Below, piece by piece: positions 25,754 to 36,199 of a stretch of 64,000 bases of DNA. The notes beneath the pieces are model-generated. The model saw only the letters and a list, made by a program, of their open reading frames with translations. It was not told the origin of the DNA and ran no database searches. Each line of letters starts with the position of its first letter. Position 1 is the stretch's first letter. The translations under genes were made by a program, and so were the position numbers. Source of the stretch: DASRHT01 sp035293765 (GTDB taxonomy: Bacteria > Chloroflexota > Ktedonobacteria > Ktedonobacterales > Ktedonobacteraceae); assembly GCA_035293765.1 (NCBI GenBank), contig DATGMF010000094.1:1-64000 (forward strand), read 5' to 3'.

Positions 25754-28700
25754 TCAGGATAGTGACTCGTGGAGCAGATGATTGATCCGCTGAGTCAGTT
25801 GTTCAAACGTAATGCCTTGTAGAAAGATCGCTACGGGAACGAATACGTTCAGGTCAGCCCCAATGCGATTCTTGAGCTCAACGGAGGTTAAAGAGTCAAT
25901 GCCGAGACGATTGAGCGGCTGTTGAGGATCGAGTTTGGCCGATGTATGCCCCAGCACCCTGGCAATTTGTTGACCGAGGTAACGCGAAAGCATCCTTTGA
26001 CGCTGCTCATCATCCAGCTCGGTCAACGTCTCGCGCGTCAGCAATCCCCTGCCATCTTCGTTCCCATCTTCAGCGCCGGTTTCTTCAAGGAGCTGCACAA
26101 AGAGCGAGGAGCGGGTCAGTTGCGGATAGAACTGGCTCCACTTCCCCAGATGAAACGCCATGACGCCGACCTGAGGACAATCCTGACCTGGCAAGCTTGC
26201 CAGAACTGCCAGTCCCTCTTTTGGCTTTATGCTGGTGAAACCGCGTATATCCAGTCGTTCACCACGCTTCTCCTTCATGGCCTGACCAACCTCGTCCCAG
26301 CGACCCCAGTTGATGCAGAGCGCAGGATAACCTCGCTGCCGGCGGTAGTGTGCCAGCATATCCAGGAATGCATTGGCCGCCGCATAGTTACCTTGACCGG
26401 GCGAACCAATCAAGGATGCTGCCGAAGAGAACAGAACGAAATAATCCAGCGGATCTTCCCGCGTCAGACAATGCAGGTTCCAGGCTCCCTCCACTTTGGG
26501 CAGCATCACCTGTAGAAAGCGTGCCCGGTTCAGTTGTAACAGGATGCTATCGTCGAGCACAACGGCGGAGTGGAAGACGCCACGCAACGGAGGCATCTCA
26601 CCCCGTATCCTGGTCAGTGCCTCTGCCAGTTGCGCTTTCTGCGAGACATCCGCTATCATCACGGACACTGTAGCGCCCATCTGGCGTATGGTTTGTAGCG
26701 TAGCTTCTGCTTCCTCCGTTGCTTCATGGCGCCCCATAAGAACAAGGTGGCGCGCTCCCTCCCCGATCATCCATTGCGCCGTCCGCAGTCCGACCCCACC
26801 CAGACCGCCGGTAATCAGATATGTACCATCAGCATGAAATAGAACAGCCTCTCGCCCTGAGTGGGGCGCAAGGGTATAACGAGCCAGCCTGGCTACATAG
26901 CGTCTCTCGCCGCGTAACGCCACCTCATCCGCCTCATCGTCCGAGCAGACTTCATTGAACAAAGCCCGGCCTTGCTCCTCGGCAGAAGCAGTATCAAGGT
27001 CAATCAAGGTACAATGCAAGTTCTGATGCTCATAGACAATCACGCGCCCCAGCCCCCACAATGGAGCCTGCGCCAGTGCTGTTATCCCATCTTGCGCTTC
27101 AATCGCATATACGCCTCTTGTGACCAGCCAGAGGCGTGCATTGGCCTCTTTTTTCACCATCGCCAGCGCCTGGATCAGGTGTAGCACGCCGATGCTGCCG
27201 AGGTCCTTGTCTACAGAGCATATCTGCTGCGTTCCTTCCTCATCTATCGGCGGAATCAGCATAGCCCAGAGGTAGACAATGCCAATAGCAGCTTTGTCAT
27301 CCTCGCTCAGGCTCTCTCTGAGGAGTTGATAGAACTCCTCGTGGGCGGCTGGCGATACTTCATAATGATGTGCATCTAGCTGTTTGTATGATTGACCAGG
27401 CGTCACAATCGCGCAGTTTGCCCCGGTTGCACGCAAATGTGACGCCAGCCAGCGCCCAATTCCATCATCACTGAAGATCAGCCAGTTTTTACGGGCTATC
27501 CCTTTTCTACGTTGCTCGCCGTATGACTGCCGCTCCCACTTGATTTTATAGAGGAGTTGATTGATACGCTGACGCAGATACTCATGGGCGCCGCGATCCA
27601 GTGATTGAAGCAGTACGCCTGTAACTTCGATCAGCACCTGCCCCGCCTCATTAAACAGGATAATATCCCCTTCGAGCGTGTCTGGATTGTCGCTATTCCT
27701 CGATTTCACTCTCGCGCGAGTATGAAGCCTATCGCAGGGAATAGGGCTCTGATAGAATTTTATCTGTTGCACCGCTACTGGCATGTAGGTTTCCTGCTCA
27801 TCCTCGATGGAAAGAAATGGGGTGATACCTTGCAGGAAAATATCCAGCAGCGCGGGATGAACGTGATAGTTTCCCATGTCGCTCACTAACGCTGTGGGAA
27901 TCGTAATATCGCACATCACTTCATCAAGACGTCGCCAGACATGGGTAATACCCTGAAAAACTGGCCCATGCTGGATGCCACGAGCTCTCAGGCGTTGGTA
28001 GTGTTCGGGAGCTTCCATCACTAATTCCCATCCATCCAGGACCTGTCCGAGTGATGGATCAACGACCGTATCTCTCGTCCTCAGTCCATCGGCGCAGCGC
28101 ACAGTTGCCTGAGCATGCAGAATCCAGGAAGTAGCCTTTCCATCTTGTCCCGTTGGGGTACTGAAAAAGTACAGGCGCAAACTCTCTTTTTCTGCCCCAT
28201 CTGGAGTCAGGATCACTTGAAGCGTCTGCGTTATGCCCTTTGGGAAGAAAAGCGCTTTTTTGAGCTCAAGGCTATCAATCCAAAAGCGCGGAGACCCGAA
28301 AGCAGCCATCGCGGCAGCCAGGGCCAGTTCGATATAAGCCGCGCAGGGCAGTACCGGCACTTTATGTACGCAATGTTCACTCAAATAAGGAAAGAGCTCG
28401 GGCGCAATGGCGATAGTCCAGAAAAACATCTCTGGCTGCAAAGCCAGCGGCGTGCAACTTCTTCCCAGGATGGGGTGGCATGTGGCACCGTCATCGCGCA
28501 ACACCGGAGAAGAGGTGGTAGCAGGCGCGTAGGGACGGTCAATCCTGGCATTCCAGCAGCGTTGCCGTTGCCAGGGATAGCCTGGTAAGGACACATGATG
28601 GCCTCCGGCAGGATACAAGCCTCTCCAGTTAACATTGCATCCTTGAAGGTACAGGTTGCCAAGCGTTGTCAGCAGAGCAGTCCGGCCATCCTCATCACGC

Positions 28701-31192
28701 CACAGCGACGCCTGGACGCTCCCGCAAGCTCCTTCCTGCTCAATCGTTTGTCTGACCGCGCCAACCAGCAGAGGATGCGGACTCATCTCCATAAAGATAT
28801 CGAAATGATCTTCTAATAATTTCTGGGTGGCTGAAAGGAAGAGCACCGGCTGGCACAAATTGCTGACCCAATAGCGGGCATCAAGGGCGTTGCCGTCAAT
28901 TAGTTCTCCGGTTACTGTCGAGTATATGGCGATTCGTCCCTGGCGGGGCTGCACAGACTGCATCAGCAAAAACAAATCATTATGTAACAGCTCCATTTGC
29001 GGGCTATGCGAGGCCACATCAACTTTGATCAGACTTCCAAAAACGCCATCTTGCTCCAGTTTCGCCAGAATCTCGGCGAGAGCCGTTGGATCGCCCGATA
29101 ACACCGTCGATGTCGGGCTATTATTCACCGCTACAGAGACGAGATCTGTATAATTATTGACCACCAATCTTGCCTGTTCGAGCGAGAGCGCAACCACCGC
29201 CATTGCGCCCTCGCCACTCACCCGCAGCAGCAGCTTGCTGCGGGTGCAAATAATCCAGGCTGCATCGTCTAGATTCAGCGCGCCTGCAACGTAGGCGGCA
29301 GCAACTTCACCCATCGAATGGCCTACGACCGCGTCAGGCTCGATTCCCCAGGAGCGCCAGAGTGCGGCGAGAGCTACCTCAATGGCAAAAAGGACTGGCT
29401 GTACCACATCGATTTCGTGCAGGTGCGAACGCCCTCTATCCGCCTGTAACTCATCGAGTAGCGACCACTCCATATAGTTACGCATCACCCGATCACATGC
29501 CTCAATCGCGGCGCGAAACACGGGTTCCTGCTTGAGCAGATCACGCCCCATACCCATCCATTGAGACCCCTGGCCTGGAAAAATCCAGACGATTTTGTGC
29601 CGGCGATTGGTAACGCGGCATATACGACTTGCTTCGAGCCCTATCTCGTTGCTCAGGAAAGCCGCCAGTTTGTCACGAATTTCCTGCCTGCTGCAACCGA
29701 TAACGGCCAGGCGATAGTCATGGTGCGTACGGCGAAGGCTGGCTGTGTAACATATATTGTGTAGCGTCTGGTCGGCATATTCTGCATCTTCCAGATGTGT
29801 TACATAGTTATAGGCCAGTTCTTTCAGGCCATTGGCCGTCTGTGCCGATAGCGGCAGAAGGTATGCAGAGGAAGGGAGATACTGCGGGTCTGGATTCAGC
29901 TTATTTGCGGGTGGAGCTTCTTCTAAAACAATATGGGCATTAGTCCCAGCAATGCCAAAACTACTGACGCCAGCATAGCAGGGATGATCGCTGTCAGGCC
30001 AGGGTGTCAGGCTGGTAGGGATCATCAATGGGTAGTCCTGCCAGGGGATAGCAGGGTTGGGCTCGTGGAAATGCAGGTTGGGCGGAATTACTTTATGTTT
30101 GAGACAGAGCACCGTTTTGATTAATCCAGCCAGCCCCGCAGCTCCCTCGGTATGTCCAATATTGGTTTTGACCGAACCAACGATTAGCGGGCGATCAGCG
30201 GATCGTTCAGCACAGAGCACGCTACCCAGAGCTTTGAGCTCGACCGGATCGCCGGCACGCGTCCCCGTACCATGAGCCTCCACATAGTCCACATGGAGAG
30301 GGTCTATCCCGGCACTCTGATAAGCCTGACGCAGCGCCGCTTGCTGACCCTTCACGCTTGGAGCCATAAACAGCTCGCAACGTCCATCGTTATTCGCGGC
30401 GCTGCCACGGATCACTGCATGAATCGGGTCTCCATCAGCTAATGCGCGCGCGAGCGGCTTCAACACTACCACTCCGGCTCCCTCGCTGCGCACATAGCCG
30501 TCTGCGCGCGCATCAAACGCTTTGCAATGCCCATCCGGGGCCATCATATGCCCCTGAGAAAAACCAATGGTGTGGTCGGGATTGAGAATGACATTGACGC
30601 CGCCAGCCAGTGCTATGGTACACGCGCCTGTATGCAGGCTCTGACAGGCCAGATGGACCGCGACCAGCGAAGAGGAGCAGGCGGCATCCAGCGCCACACT
30701 CACCCCCTGTAACCCCAAAGCATACGAAATACGACCGGCAGCACCGCTACGGGCGCTCCCCGCTGTGCTATACACATCAAGATCGGCGGGATCGCGGAAC
30801 TGCCGATCCCAGTAATCGCTGGTAATGATGCCAATAAACACACCGGCAATCTCATCTGAGAGCTGCTCTGGGACGAGCCCGGCGTCTTCCATTGCCTCCC
30901 AGGCCACTTCAAGCAGCAACCGGTGCTGAGGGTCCATACGCGAGGCTTCGCGTGGAGAAAACCCAAAGAATGCTGCATCAAATTGATCAACCTGGTCTAA
31001 GAAGCCTCCCCAGCGACTCATCACCTTGCCAGGAGTGCCAGGGCGCGGATCATATACAAGATCGACATTATATCTATCGGCAGGCACCTCGGTAATTGCA
31101 TCGCCGCCATTGCAGATTAGCTGCCAGAAGGCTCGGAGATTGGGGGCTCCAGGAAAACGGCCACCCATTCCAATAATGGCTATCGCCTCCAT
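25754..31192 (-). CDS. Type I polyketide synthase, KS-AT-DH-KR-ACP
   Basis: 1,812 residues, one module. KS (1-430) has DAACSSS with Cys about 171 and the two His motifs EAHGTGT and NIGHTEGAAG. AT (about 540-840) has GHSMGE with Ser about 625; its selectivity motif reads VASH, nearer YASH than HAFH, so the extender unit is unclear. DH (about 920-1195) has EHCVHKVPVLP and HPALLDIFLQ. KR (about 1230-1640) has TGGLGGVG, LDD (B-type) and SSAAS/GNYAAAN. ACP has GIDSL with Ser about 1767. There is no ER, MT or TE. ATG at 31192 has GAGGAGGAG upstream. It may be iterative; the product is unknown. Confidence 0.9.
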   Translation of the reverse strand: MEAIAIIGMGGRFPGAPNLRAFWQLICNGGDAITEVPADRYNVDLVYDPRPGTPGKVMSRWGGFLDQVDQFDAAFFGFSPREASRMDPQHRLLLEVAWEAMEDAGLVPEQLSDEIAGVFIGIITSDYWDRQFRDPADLDVYSTAGSARSGAAGRISYALGLQGVSVALDAACSSSLVAVHLACQSLHTGACTIALAGGVNVILNPDHTIGFSQGHMMAPDGHCKAFDARADGYVRSEGAGVVVLKPLARALADGDPIHAVIRGSAANNDGRCELFMAPSVKGQQAALRQAYQSAGIDPLHVDYVEAHGTGTRAGDPVELKALGSVLCAERSADRPLIVGSVKTNIGHTEGAAGLAGLIKTVLCLKHKVIPPNLHFHEPNPAIPWQDYPLMIPTSLTPWPDSDHPCYAGVSSFGIAGTNAHIVLEEAPPANKLNPDPQYLPSSAYLLPLSAQTANGLKELAYNYVTHLEDAEYADQTLHNICYTASLRRTHHDYRLAVIGCSRQEIRDKLAAFLSNEIGLEASRICRVTNRRHKIVWIFPGQGSQWMGMGRDLLKQEPVFRAAIEACDRVMRNYMEWSLLDELQADRGRSHLHEIDVVQPVLFAIEVALAALWRSWGIEPDAVVGHSMGEVAAAYVAGALNLDDAAWIICTRSKLLLRVSGEGAMAVVALSLEQARLVVNNYTDLVSVAVNNSPTSTVLSGDPTALAEILAKLEQDGVFGSLIKVDVASHSPQMELLHNDLFLLMQSVQPRQGRIAIYSTVTGELIDGNALDARYWVSNLCQPVLFLSATQKLLEDHFDIFMEMSPHPLLVGAVRQTIEQEGACGSVQASLWRDEDGRTALLTTLGNLYLQGCNVNWRGLYPAGGHHVSLPGYPWQRQRCWNARIDRPYAPATTSSPVLRDDGATCHPILGRSCTPLALQPEMFFWTIAIAPELFPYLSEHCVHKVPVLPCAAYIELALAAAMAAFGSPRFWIDSLELKKALFFPKGITQTLQVILTPDGAEKESLRLYFFSTPTGQDGKATSWILHAQATVRCADGLRTRDTVVDPSLGQVLDGWELVMEAPEHYQRLRARGIQHGPVFQGITHVWRRLDEVMCDITIPTALVSDMGNYHVHPALLDIFLQGITPFLSIEDEQETYMPVAVQQIKFYQSPIPCDRLHTRARVKSRNSDNPDTLEGDIILFNEAGQVLIEVTGVLLQSLDRGAHEYLRQRINQLLYKIKWERQSYGEQRRKGIARKNWLIFSDDGIGRWLASHLRATGANCAIVTPGQSYKQLDAHHYEVSPAAHEEFYQLLRESLSEDDKAAIGIVYLWAMLIPPIDEEGTQQICSVDKDLGSIGVLHLIQALAMVKKEANARLWLVTRGVYAIEAQDGITALAQAPLWGLGRVIVYEHQNLHCTLIDLDTASAEEQGRALFNEVCSDDEADEVALRGERRYVARLARYTLAPHSGREAVLFHADGTYLITGGLGGVGLRTAQWMIGEGARHLVLMGRHEATEEAEATLQTIRQMGATVSVMIADVSQKAQLAEALTRIRGEMPPLRGVFHSAVVLDDSILLQLNRARFLQVMLPKVEGAWNLHCLTREDPLDYFVLFSSAASLIGSPGQGNYAAANAFLDMLAHYRRQRGYPALCINWGRWDEVGQAMKEKRGERLDIRGFTSIKPKEGLAVLASLPGQDCPQVGVMAFHLGKWSQFYPQLTRSSLFVQLLEETGAEDGNEDGRGLLTRETLTELDDEQRQRMLSRYLGQQIARVLGHTSAKLDPQQPLNRLGIDSLTSVELKNRIGADLNVFVPVAIFLQGITFEQLTQRINHLLHESLS

Positions 31193-31292
31193 TTTTGCTC
31201 CTCCTCGCTCTATTGTAGAGCATATACGTTTGTCAGGATGTACGCTTTTACATTCATCCCGAAGGCTGTAAACATTCTTTAAAACAGGCAAG

Positions 31293-32444
31293 TCAGCTAG
31301 AACGTTTGCTATCTGGGGGGAACTGCTTTTTTTCGATTGAAAGACCACCGGTTAGATGGTCAGGGGGCGCTTGAATATGCGTCAACCCAATAGTTTTACC
31401 CTGGAGAGCAACAATTAAAGGATCGATATTGGTTCGTGCAAGGGGAAGAACTGGCAGTTGTTGCTGGCGCTCGGCCTGCTGAATCGACTGGACGTAGTGG
31501 GCAACGGCCCGATCAACGAGCGCCAGCCTTCTTTCCGCCAGTACAGCCCGTTGGAAGCGCACCAGTAGCGTATTGAGCGCCTTCGCAACCTGCCAGAGCT
31601 TATTATCTTGCGTCAGCGGGGCGCGCGCGGTCAAATCGCCGTTCGCCACAGCCACATGAGTTGCCAGAATTTGCTCAACGCCTCTTGCCAGCTCATGCCG
31701 TTGTTCGGCCAGCGAATGTTCAAGCTGAGCGATCAACTCAGCCCGACCGGCACGCCTGATAGCTGTCGCCATCGTGGCGGACAGGATATAGGCCACGCCC
31801 GCCACAAGGAAGAGAGTGCCAGTCGGTCGCGCGATGATAATCCAGAAGCGCGTTTGCAGGTCTTTATCAAGCACAACCGTATGTGGCATATAAAACAGCG
31901 TACCGATAATGCAGATCGTACTGATAATAGCAACTATAAATATGCTGCGTATCGGTAACAACGAAACAGCCAGCAGTTCTACGATGACATACATATCGTA
32001 TCCTTGCAATGTCGTTTCATCGAATGGAATCGTCGAGAAGAGCGCGATTGTGAGAGCCATGAAACCCGCGCAGTTGACAAGCAGGCCCGCAGCTAACGTA
32101 TATCCCTGCTTATTGAGCATCAAGGCAAGTAGGCAAGCGACCACCAGCCCCAGATCCAGCCAGAAGTAGGAGGGATAGGGGGCAATAAAGCAGGCAGGAA
32201 GCAGAGCAATCACCATCACCAGAAAGAAAAACAGGACGTTACTAGTTAAGCGCGATTTACGCACCATTTCGCGCGTGGCGAAGTCCGCATCAGACAACGC
32301 CTCCGGCAGGGCGGTGAGATCATTCCAGTATTGAATCAGCTTGCTGCCGCCCAGCTTTTCCGGTTCCTGCATCTCCACGGTAGCAAACCTGCGCTTGGTG
32401 GACCACGAATTATTCGACCAGTAAGACGGAAATGTATTTTTCAT
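31293..32444 (-). CDS. Membrane protein with C-terminal HAMP-like region
   Basis: 383 residues. A soluble N-terminus (about 70 residues) is followed by six hydrophobic segments (about 70-230) and a HAMP-like linker (about 255-330, VAVANGDLTARAPL), then a short tail with no kinase, cyclase or methyl-accepting domain. It may be a receptor whose output partner is encoded elsewhere, or a truncated sensor. ATG at 32444 is preferred over the TTG one codon upstream; no strong ribosome site is visible. It is upstream of, and on the same strand as, the PKS gene with a 100-base gap. Confidence 0.65.
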   Translation of the reverse strand: MKNTFPSYWSNNSWSTKRRFATVEMQEPEKLGGSKLIQYWNDLTALPEALSDADFATREMVRKSRLTSNVLFFFLVMVIALLPACFIAPYPSYFWLDLGLVVACLLALMLNKQGYTLAAGLLVNCAGFMALTIALFSTIPFDETTLQGYDMYVIVELLAVSLLPIRSIFIVAIISTICIIGTLFYMPHTVVLDKDLQTRFWIIIARPTGTLFLVAGVAYILSATMATAIRRAGRAELIAQLEHSLAEQRHELARGVEQILATHVAVANGDLTARAPLTQDNKLWQVAKALNTLLVRFQRAVLAERRLALVDRAVAHYVQSIQQAERQQQLPVLPLARTNIDPLIVALQGKTIGLTHIQAPPDHLTGGLSIEKKQFPPDSKRSS

Positions 32445-32889
32445 CAAATGTTAGAGAGTTTCCGCATTAGCCTAAAGAAACTCCCCTCCCCCTTTCATTG
32501 GTTTTTATGGAGGAATTCCTCCATACGGGGAAGTGTGCATCCCTTCCCACTTTTTCCACATTTCGTTCTTCAGGATCGCCAGAAAAAAGGTTGTCGCAAA
32601 TCTTTCTATCTACAGCTCGTGGATCTTCCGATTATCCGCATGAAGATATCGTATTGGATAATGAGAGCCAGAGCAGCATCGAAGTCAGGGGAAGCCATAG
32701 AAGTGGGAATAAACACCCGATGGGTAAATGAGTTTGAGAGCATTAGGAGTTGCAATTTCTTCCCTTCCACGTATCTTCCCTCCGTATTGATGTATTCATT
32801 TTACCTGATTGTACTCACCAACACCAGAAAATAGTACTTTTCGGGGAAATGCCTGAAAAGCAGAAAATGGGAGAGAGCCATATTTCAGC
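32445..32889. other. Intergenic region with a 20-bp perfect palindrome
   Basis: About 440 bases between the histidine-kinase stop and the HAMP gene start. No credible gene is seen; plus-strand open frames here lack start signals. The palindrome at 32506-32525 is its one clear feature. Confidence 0.6.
32506..32525. promoter_or_regulatory. Perfect 20-bp palindrome, candidate operator
   Basis: TATGGAGGAATTCCTCCATA reads the same on both strands with no loop, 62 bases upstream of the HAMP gene start (minus strand). A gapless palindrome of this length fits a dimeric regulator site. The neighbouring LuxR-type regulator is one candidate binder, by proximity only. Confidence 0.5.
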
Positions 32890-35259
32890 TTAACATAGCG
32901 ACTCGGCAGGAAGAAAGATGCGCACGGTTGCACCTTCACCCGGCACACTTTTTACTGTCAGGCTGCCACCGGCGATTGCAAGCAAGGCGCTATGCGTCAA
33001 GAGGCCGCCGCCGGTACCGGTGGTGGCGCTGATAGCCGCCCCGATGCCAACGCCGTCATCGGCGACGATAATTTCCAAATGTGGATTGCAGGTTGCCTTG
33101 ACCATTACGTGCAAACGGCGATGCACATCAGAACCACGAGCGTGGCGGGCGGCATTGCGCAATGCCTCCTGCACCGCCGCAAAGATCAGCTCGGCAACGG
33201 CCGGCGGCACAAGCTCATCGATATGGCGGGCTGTCTCCTCTGAAACCATCCATTCGATCTCGTCAAACGCCTGTTGGAAGTCGTGGTTCATCATGGTGTG
33301 AATGGCATGCATCATACCATCCCTTTCCAGGCGGTGGGGCGCGCCAGTGGTAGTAGTACGCATCATTGCGGCCAGTCTACGATGGGCATCGCTGATGATC
33401 TCAATAGTATCGTCAAGCGCCTGAGCAGGCTGTCTCTGGTGATCGGTAATAACGGGACGTAGCGTCTCCAGGCGTAAGAGGGCCAGATGCATCTGCGGCA
33501 GAATTTCGTCGTGCAGCACGCGCCTTTGTTGTGCCCCTAGCAGCTTGACATCGACAATTCTGCGGCGCAGCAATCCGGCTACAGCCAGCATTGCTTCGTG
33601 ATCGCGCAAGGTATCGAGGATGCGCTGCCCACAGGCGTGCGCGAGATCCATATCCTCGTCCGTAAAAATGCCGCCATCCTGACGAGGGCCAAGATAAAGC
33701 CTCGCCACCGGCCCAAACTCATCATAAATAGGCAATACCCAGAAAATGGTTGGTACTCCTTCAACCGTTATATGCGTACGATAAGCATTAACGCCCGCCG
33801 CTCCCGCTTGATTGCTATAGGGATGATACTCGGCCAGTTGTTTAGCATCCAGATTGGCCCCATTCATGATATTTTGTTCTGGCGTTTCTAGCTTATCCAG
33901 AGCACCGAGGGCGGAGAAGCGATAATTAAAACTTCGCCTCACCGAACCGGTCATGACCACTAAGCGAGCACAGCGGACCTCCAGCACATCTTTACACAGG
34001 TGAAAAAAGAGGTCCTCCATGCTCTGCTCCGTCTTCTGAAGATCAGTATTCAGCCAGTGGCGCACATTAGTGCTGCGCAAGAAGGGACCAAGCATAGCGA
34101 TATAGCGGTCATGCGCGGTATAGCCGCTCCAGGTAAACAAAGCATAGATGCCCGTTGCCAGAGAGGTAATCAGTAAAAGCCCTCCCAGGTTACTACGCGT
34201 GAAGAAGACCAGCAGCGCGATAAAAATAGCACTGGTAGTTGCGACAATCACGATCCCACGCCACTGTTCAAAAAAGCCGCGCCGCGCGAGCGGGCGCTCG
34301 ATCAAAATGCCATGCCGCACGATAGAGTAGCCGATCAGTAAAATAATGAACGCAACAGAGCCAACCGTGAAAATATCCAGCAACATTAAATTGAACGGGA
34401 TCGCCGTGAGCGGCTCAGCAGGAACGACACCGGGCAGGCCATTACGCAATTTTAGCCAGCTCACCATCGACCAGATGCCTAGCGTTCCCAGAATGACGGT
34501 GAGGCAAACCATTAAGAGCGCAGCAAGCAACAGGCCAGGGCGGGCAAGATGCCAGGAGAGAATCGGCTCCTCTAGCAGCTCCACCCGCCTCTGATCATTC
34601 CAGAATGCATCGTTGAGATCACGACGCAGAGAAGTATTTCTTTTCCCTCTAAAGGGAGCATGCAAAAAGACACGCAAGACGCGCAAAACTTTATGAGGCG
34701 TAAACCAGGGTCCAATCGCGCAAAATGCCACGTATAATAAAAATAATACGGGCAACATTATCAGGGGAGACAACAGGCTGACATTGCGATTATCAATGAA
34801 ATTGCTAGCGATCAGGAGCCGTAGCGTTCCGGCAAAGGTAAAGGTGGAACGATTGAGGATCAGCAAGGTCAGCACGCTCACCCCCAGGAACGCGCTCAGA
34901 ATGAGCAAGAAAGGGCGCCGTCGCCGCCAGCTCTCGTTCATCAGAGAGGCGTAATGCAGGCCAATCACAAACCAGATATAGGGAACGCCGATAGCCGGAA
35001 GCCAGATCAGGTGCCACAAAAAATCCTGTGATACCAGACCCGATGTATACGCGAGCGACCCGGAGATCAACAGCCCGTGAAGATAGAAGAAGAACGCGGA
35101 GAGGCCAAGCCCCACGACTCCCACGCGCGCGATCATACTGCGACGGTCTCCATTGAGCCAGACCGTACAGGCCAGCCAGAGAAACGTTACCAGGTTGAAG
35201 ATAGAGAGCGCGAGAGCGATGATTTGCAGCAGCGAGACGGGCTCAAGTAAATTGTGCAT
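32890..35259 (-). CDS. Multi-TM sensor histidine kinase (NarL/DesK-type)
   Basis: 789 residues. The N-terminal half has about ten hydrophobic segments in a 7TM-like sensor arrangement. A GAF-like region (about 430-565) follows. The dimerisation/phosphoacceptor segment is RRVLHDEILPQMH with His about 583, and the HATPase domain has EALRNAARHA and ADDGVGIG (about 690-785). HisKA_3-type kinases pair with LuxR-type regulators, and one lies directly upstream (35432-36199). ATG at 35259 is chosen because GAGGG lies 8 bases before it; the frame also opens at a TTG five codons earlier. The signal is unknown. Confidence 0.85.
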   Translation of the reverse strand: MHNLLEPVSLLQIIALALSIFNLVTFLWLACTVWLNGDRRSMIARVGVVGLGLSAFFFYLHGLLISGSLAYTSGLVSQDFLWHLIWLPAIGVPYIWFVIGLHYASLMNESWRRRRPFLLILSAFLGVSVLTLLILNRSTFTFAGTLRLLIASNFIDNRNVSLLSPLIMLPVLFLLYVAFCAIGPWFTPHKVLRVLRVFLHAPFRGKRNTSLRRDLNDAFWNDQRRVELLEEPILSWHLARPGLLLAALLMVCLTVILGTLGIWSMVSWLKLRNGLPGVVPAEPLTAIPFNLMLLDIFTVGSVAFIILLIGYSIVRHGILIERPLARRGFFEQWRGIVIVATTSAIFIALLVFFTRSNLGGLLLITSLATGIYALFTWSGYTAHDRYIAMLGPFLRSTNVRHWLNTDLQKTEQSMEDLFFHLCKDVLEVRCARLVVMTGSVRRSFNYRFSALGALDKLETPEQNIMNGANLDAKQLAEYHPYSNQAGAAGVNAYRTHITVEGVPTIFWVLPIYDEFGPVARLYLGPRQDGGIFTDEDMDLAHACGQRILDTLRDHEAMLAVAGLLRRRIVDVKLLGAQQRRVLHDEILPQMHLALLRLETLRPVITDHQRQPAQALDDTIEIISDAHRRLAAMMRTTTTGAPHRLERDGMMHAIHTMMNHDFQQAFDEIEWMVSEETARHIDELVPPAVAELIFAAVQEALRNAARHARGSDVHRRLHVMVKATCNPHLEIIVADDGVGIGAAISATTGTGGGLLTHSALLAIAGGSLTVKSVPGEGATVRIFLPAESLC

Positions 35260-35431
35260 TTTCAGTACCCTCAAGCGGGTCGAGATACTTCGATACCGCG
35301 TTCCTGAGCGAAGCTAGCGCGTCAGCAGCGTTGGAACGCGGAAGGTTTCAAAGTAGTCACCGGCTCCCGCTCCCGTAAGAGACAGTTTACCCATCATACC
35401 CGCAAAGGTCAAGTAGAAATGCGACATAGCA

Positions 35432-36199
35432 TTAATCTTCTTTGTAGAGGGGAACCCACTCTCCCCGGCGATCCTGGACTAAAGCCATACCATTTTCATC
35501 CCACAAAATCATACGATTCAGCATATGGATCAGCGTCGCTCTGGCCCTGGCAACCTTATCATCGACCGCGTTTTCGCTCAGGCCCCAGGCTGCGTAAATA
35601 CGCCCGTTAGTGCGGCTAACAGCTCGTTTATCATGCAGATTGAGACGAGCCGCGATCTGCTCGTTAGTCATCCCCTGCGCCATTAATTCGACAACGCGCA
35701 GCTCATTCGGCTCTAAAAGCGCACGCGGCGACTGCTCATCCAGGTCACGTACTTCCTGCACTCGATCCTCGATTTCAGGGTCAACCAGACTGCGCCCACT
35801 GATCGCGTCGCGCAGGAGTGGCACCAGCATGCCCGGCAGCAGATAGTTGCTTTTGCGCACATAGGCGTAGTGGGTGAGAATACCGGAGGCGCGAAACTCG
35901 CGGTAGTATTCATCATCATCTTGAATAGAATAAAAAACTACCGGCATGCGCGGACGCTCACGCCGGATCGCGACGGCAGCTCCTACGCCGCTATGCGCGT
36001 GGCGGCCTGCCAGAGGGTCCTGTAATTGCACATCCATCAAAATCACGTCCATATCCAGCTCAAGCGCCTTTGCCACTGCCTCTCGTCCCGTCGCCGCCTC
36101 ACCCACGACCTGCACCGCGCCCGTCGCCTCCAGCCCTTCCCGCAAAGCTCTGCGCAATGGCCCGTGATCATCAACCAGCAATAATTTTATACTTGCCAT
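35432..36199 (-). CDS. NarL/LuxR-type response regulator
   Basis: 255 residues. The receiver domain (1-130) has LLVDDH and the phosphorylatable Asp in VILMDVQ. The LuxR-type HTH (about 170-235) has LEPNELRVVELMAQGMTNEQIAARL. The receiver carries an extended loop (DPLAGRHAHSG) after the Asp. It lies 172 bases upstream of the histidine kinase on the same strand and is surely its partner. The ribosome site is weak, and upstream is an AT-rich leader. Confidence 0.88.
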   Translation of the reverse strand: MASIKLLLVDDHGPLRRALREGLEATGAVQVVGEAATGREAVAKALELDMDVILMDVQLQDPLAGRHAHSGVGAAVAIRRERPRMPVVFYSIQDDDEYYREFRASGILTHYAYVRKSNYLLPGMLVPLLRDAISGRSLVDPEIEDRVQEVRDLDEQSPRALLEPNELRVVELMAQGMTNEQIAARLNLHDKRAVSRTNGRIYAAWGLSENAVDDKVARARATLIHMLNRMILWDENGMALVQDRRGEWVPLYKED

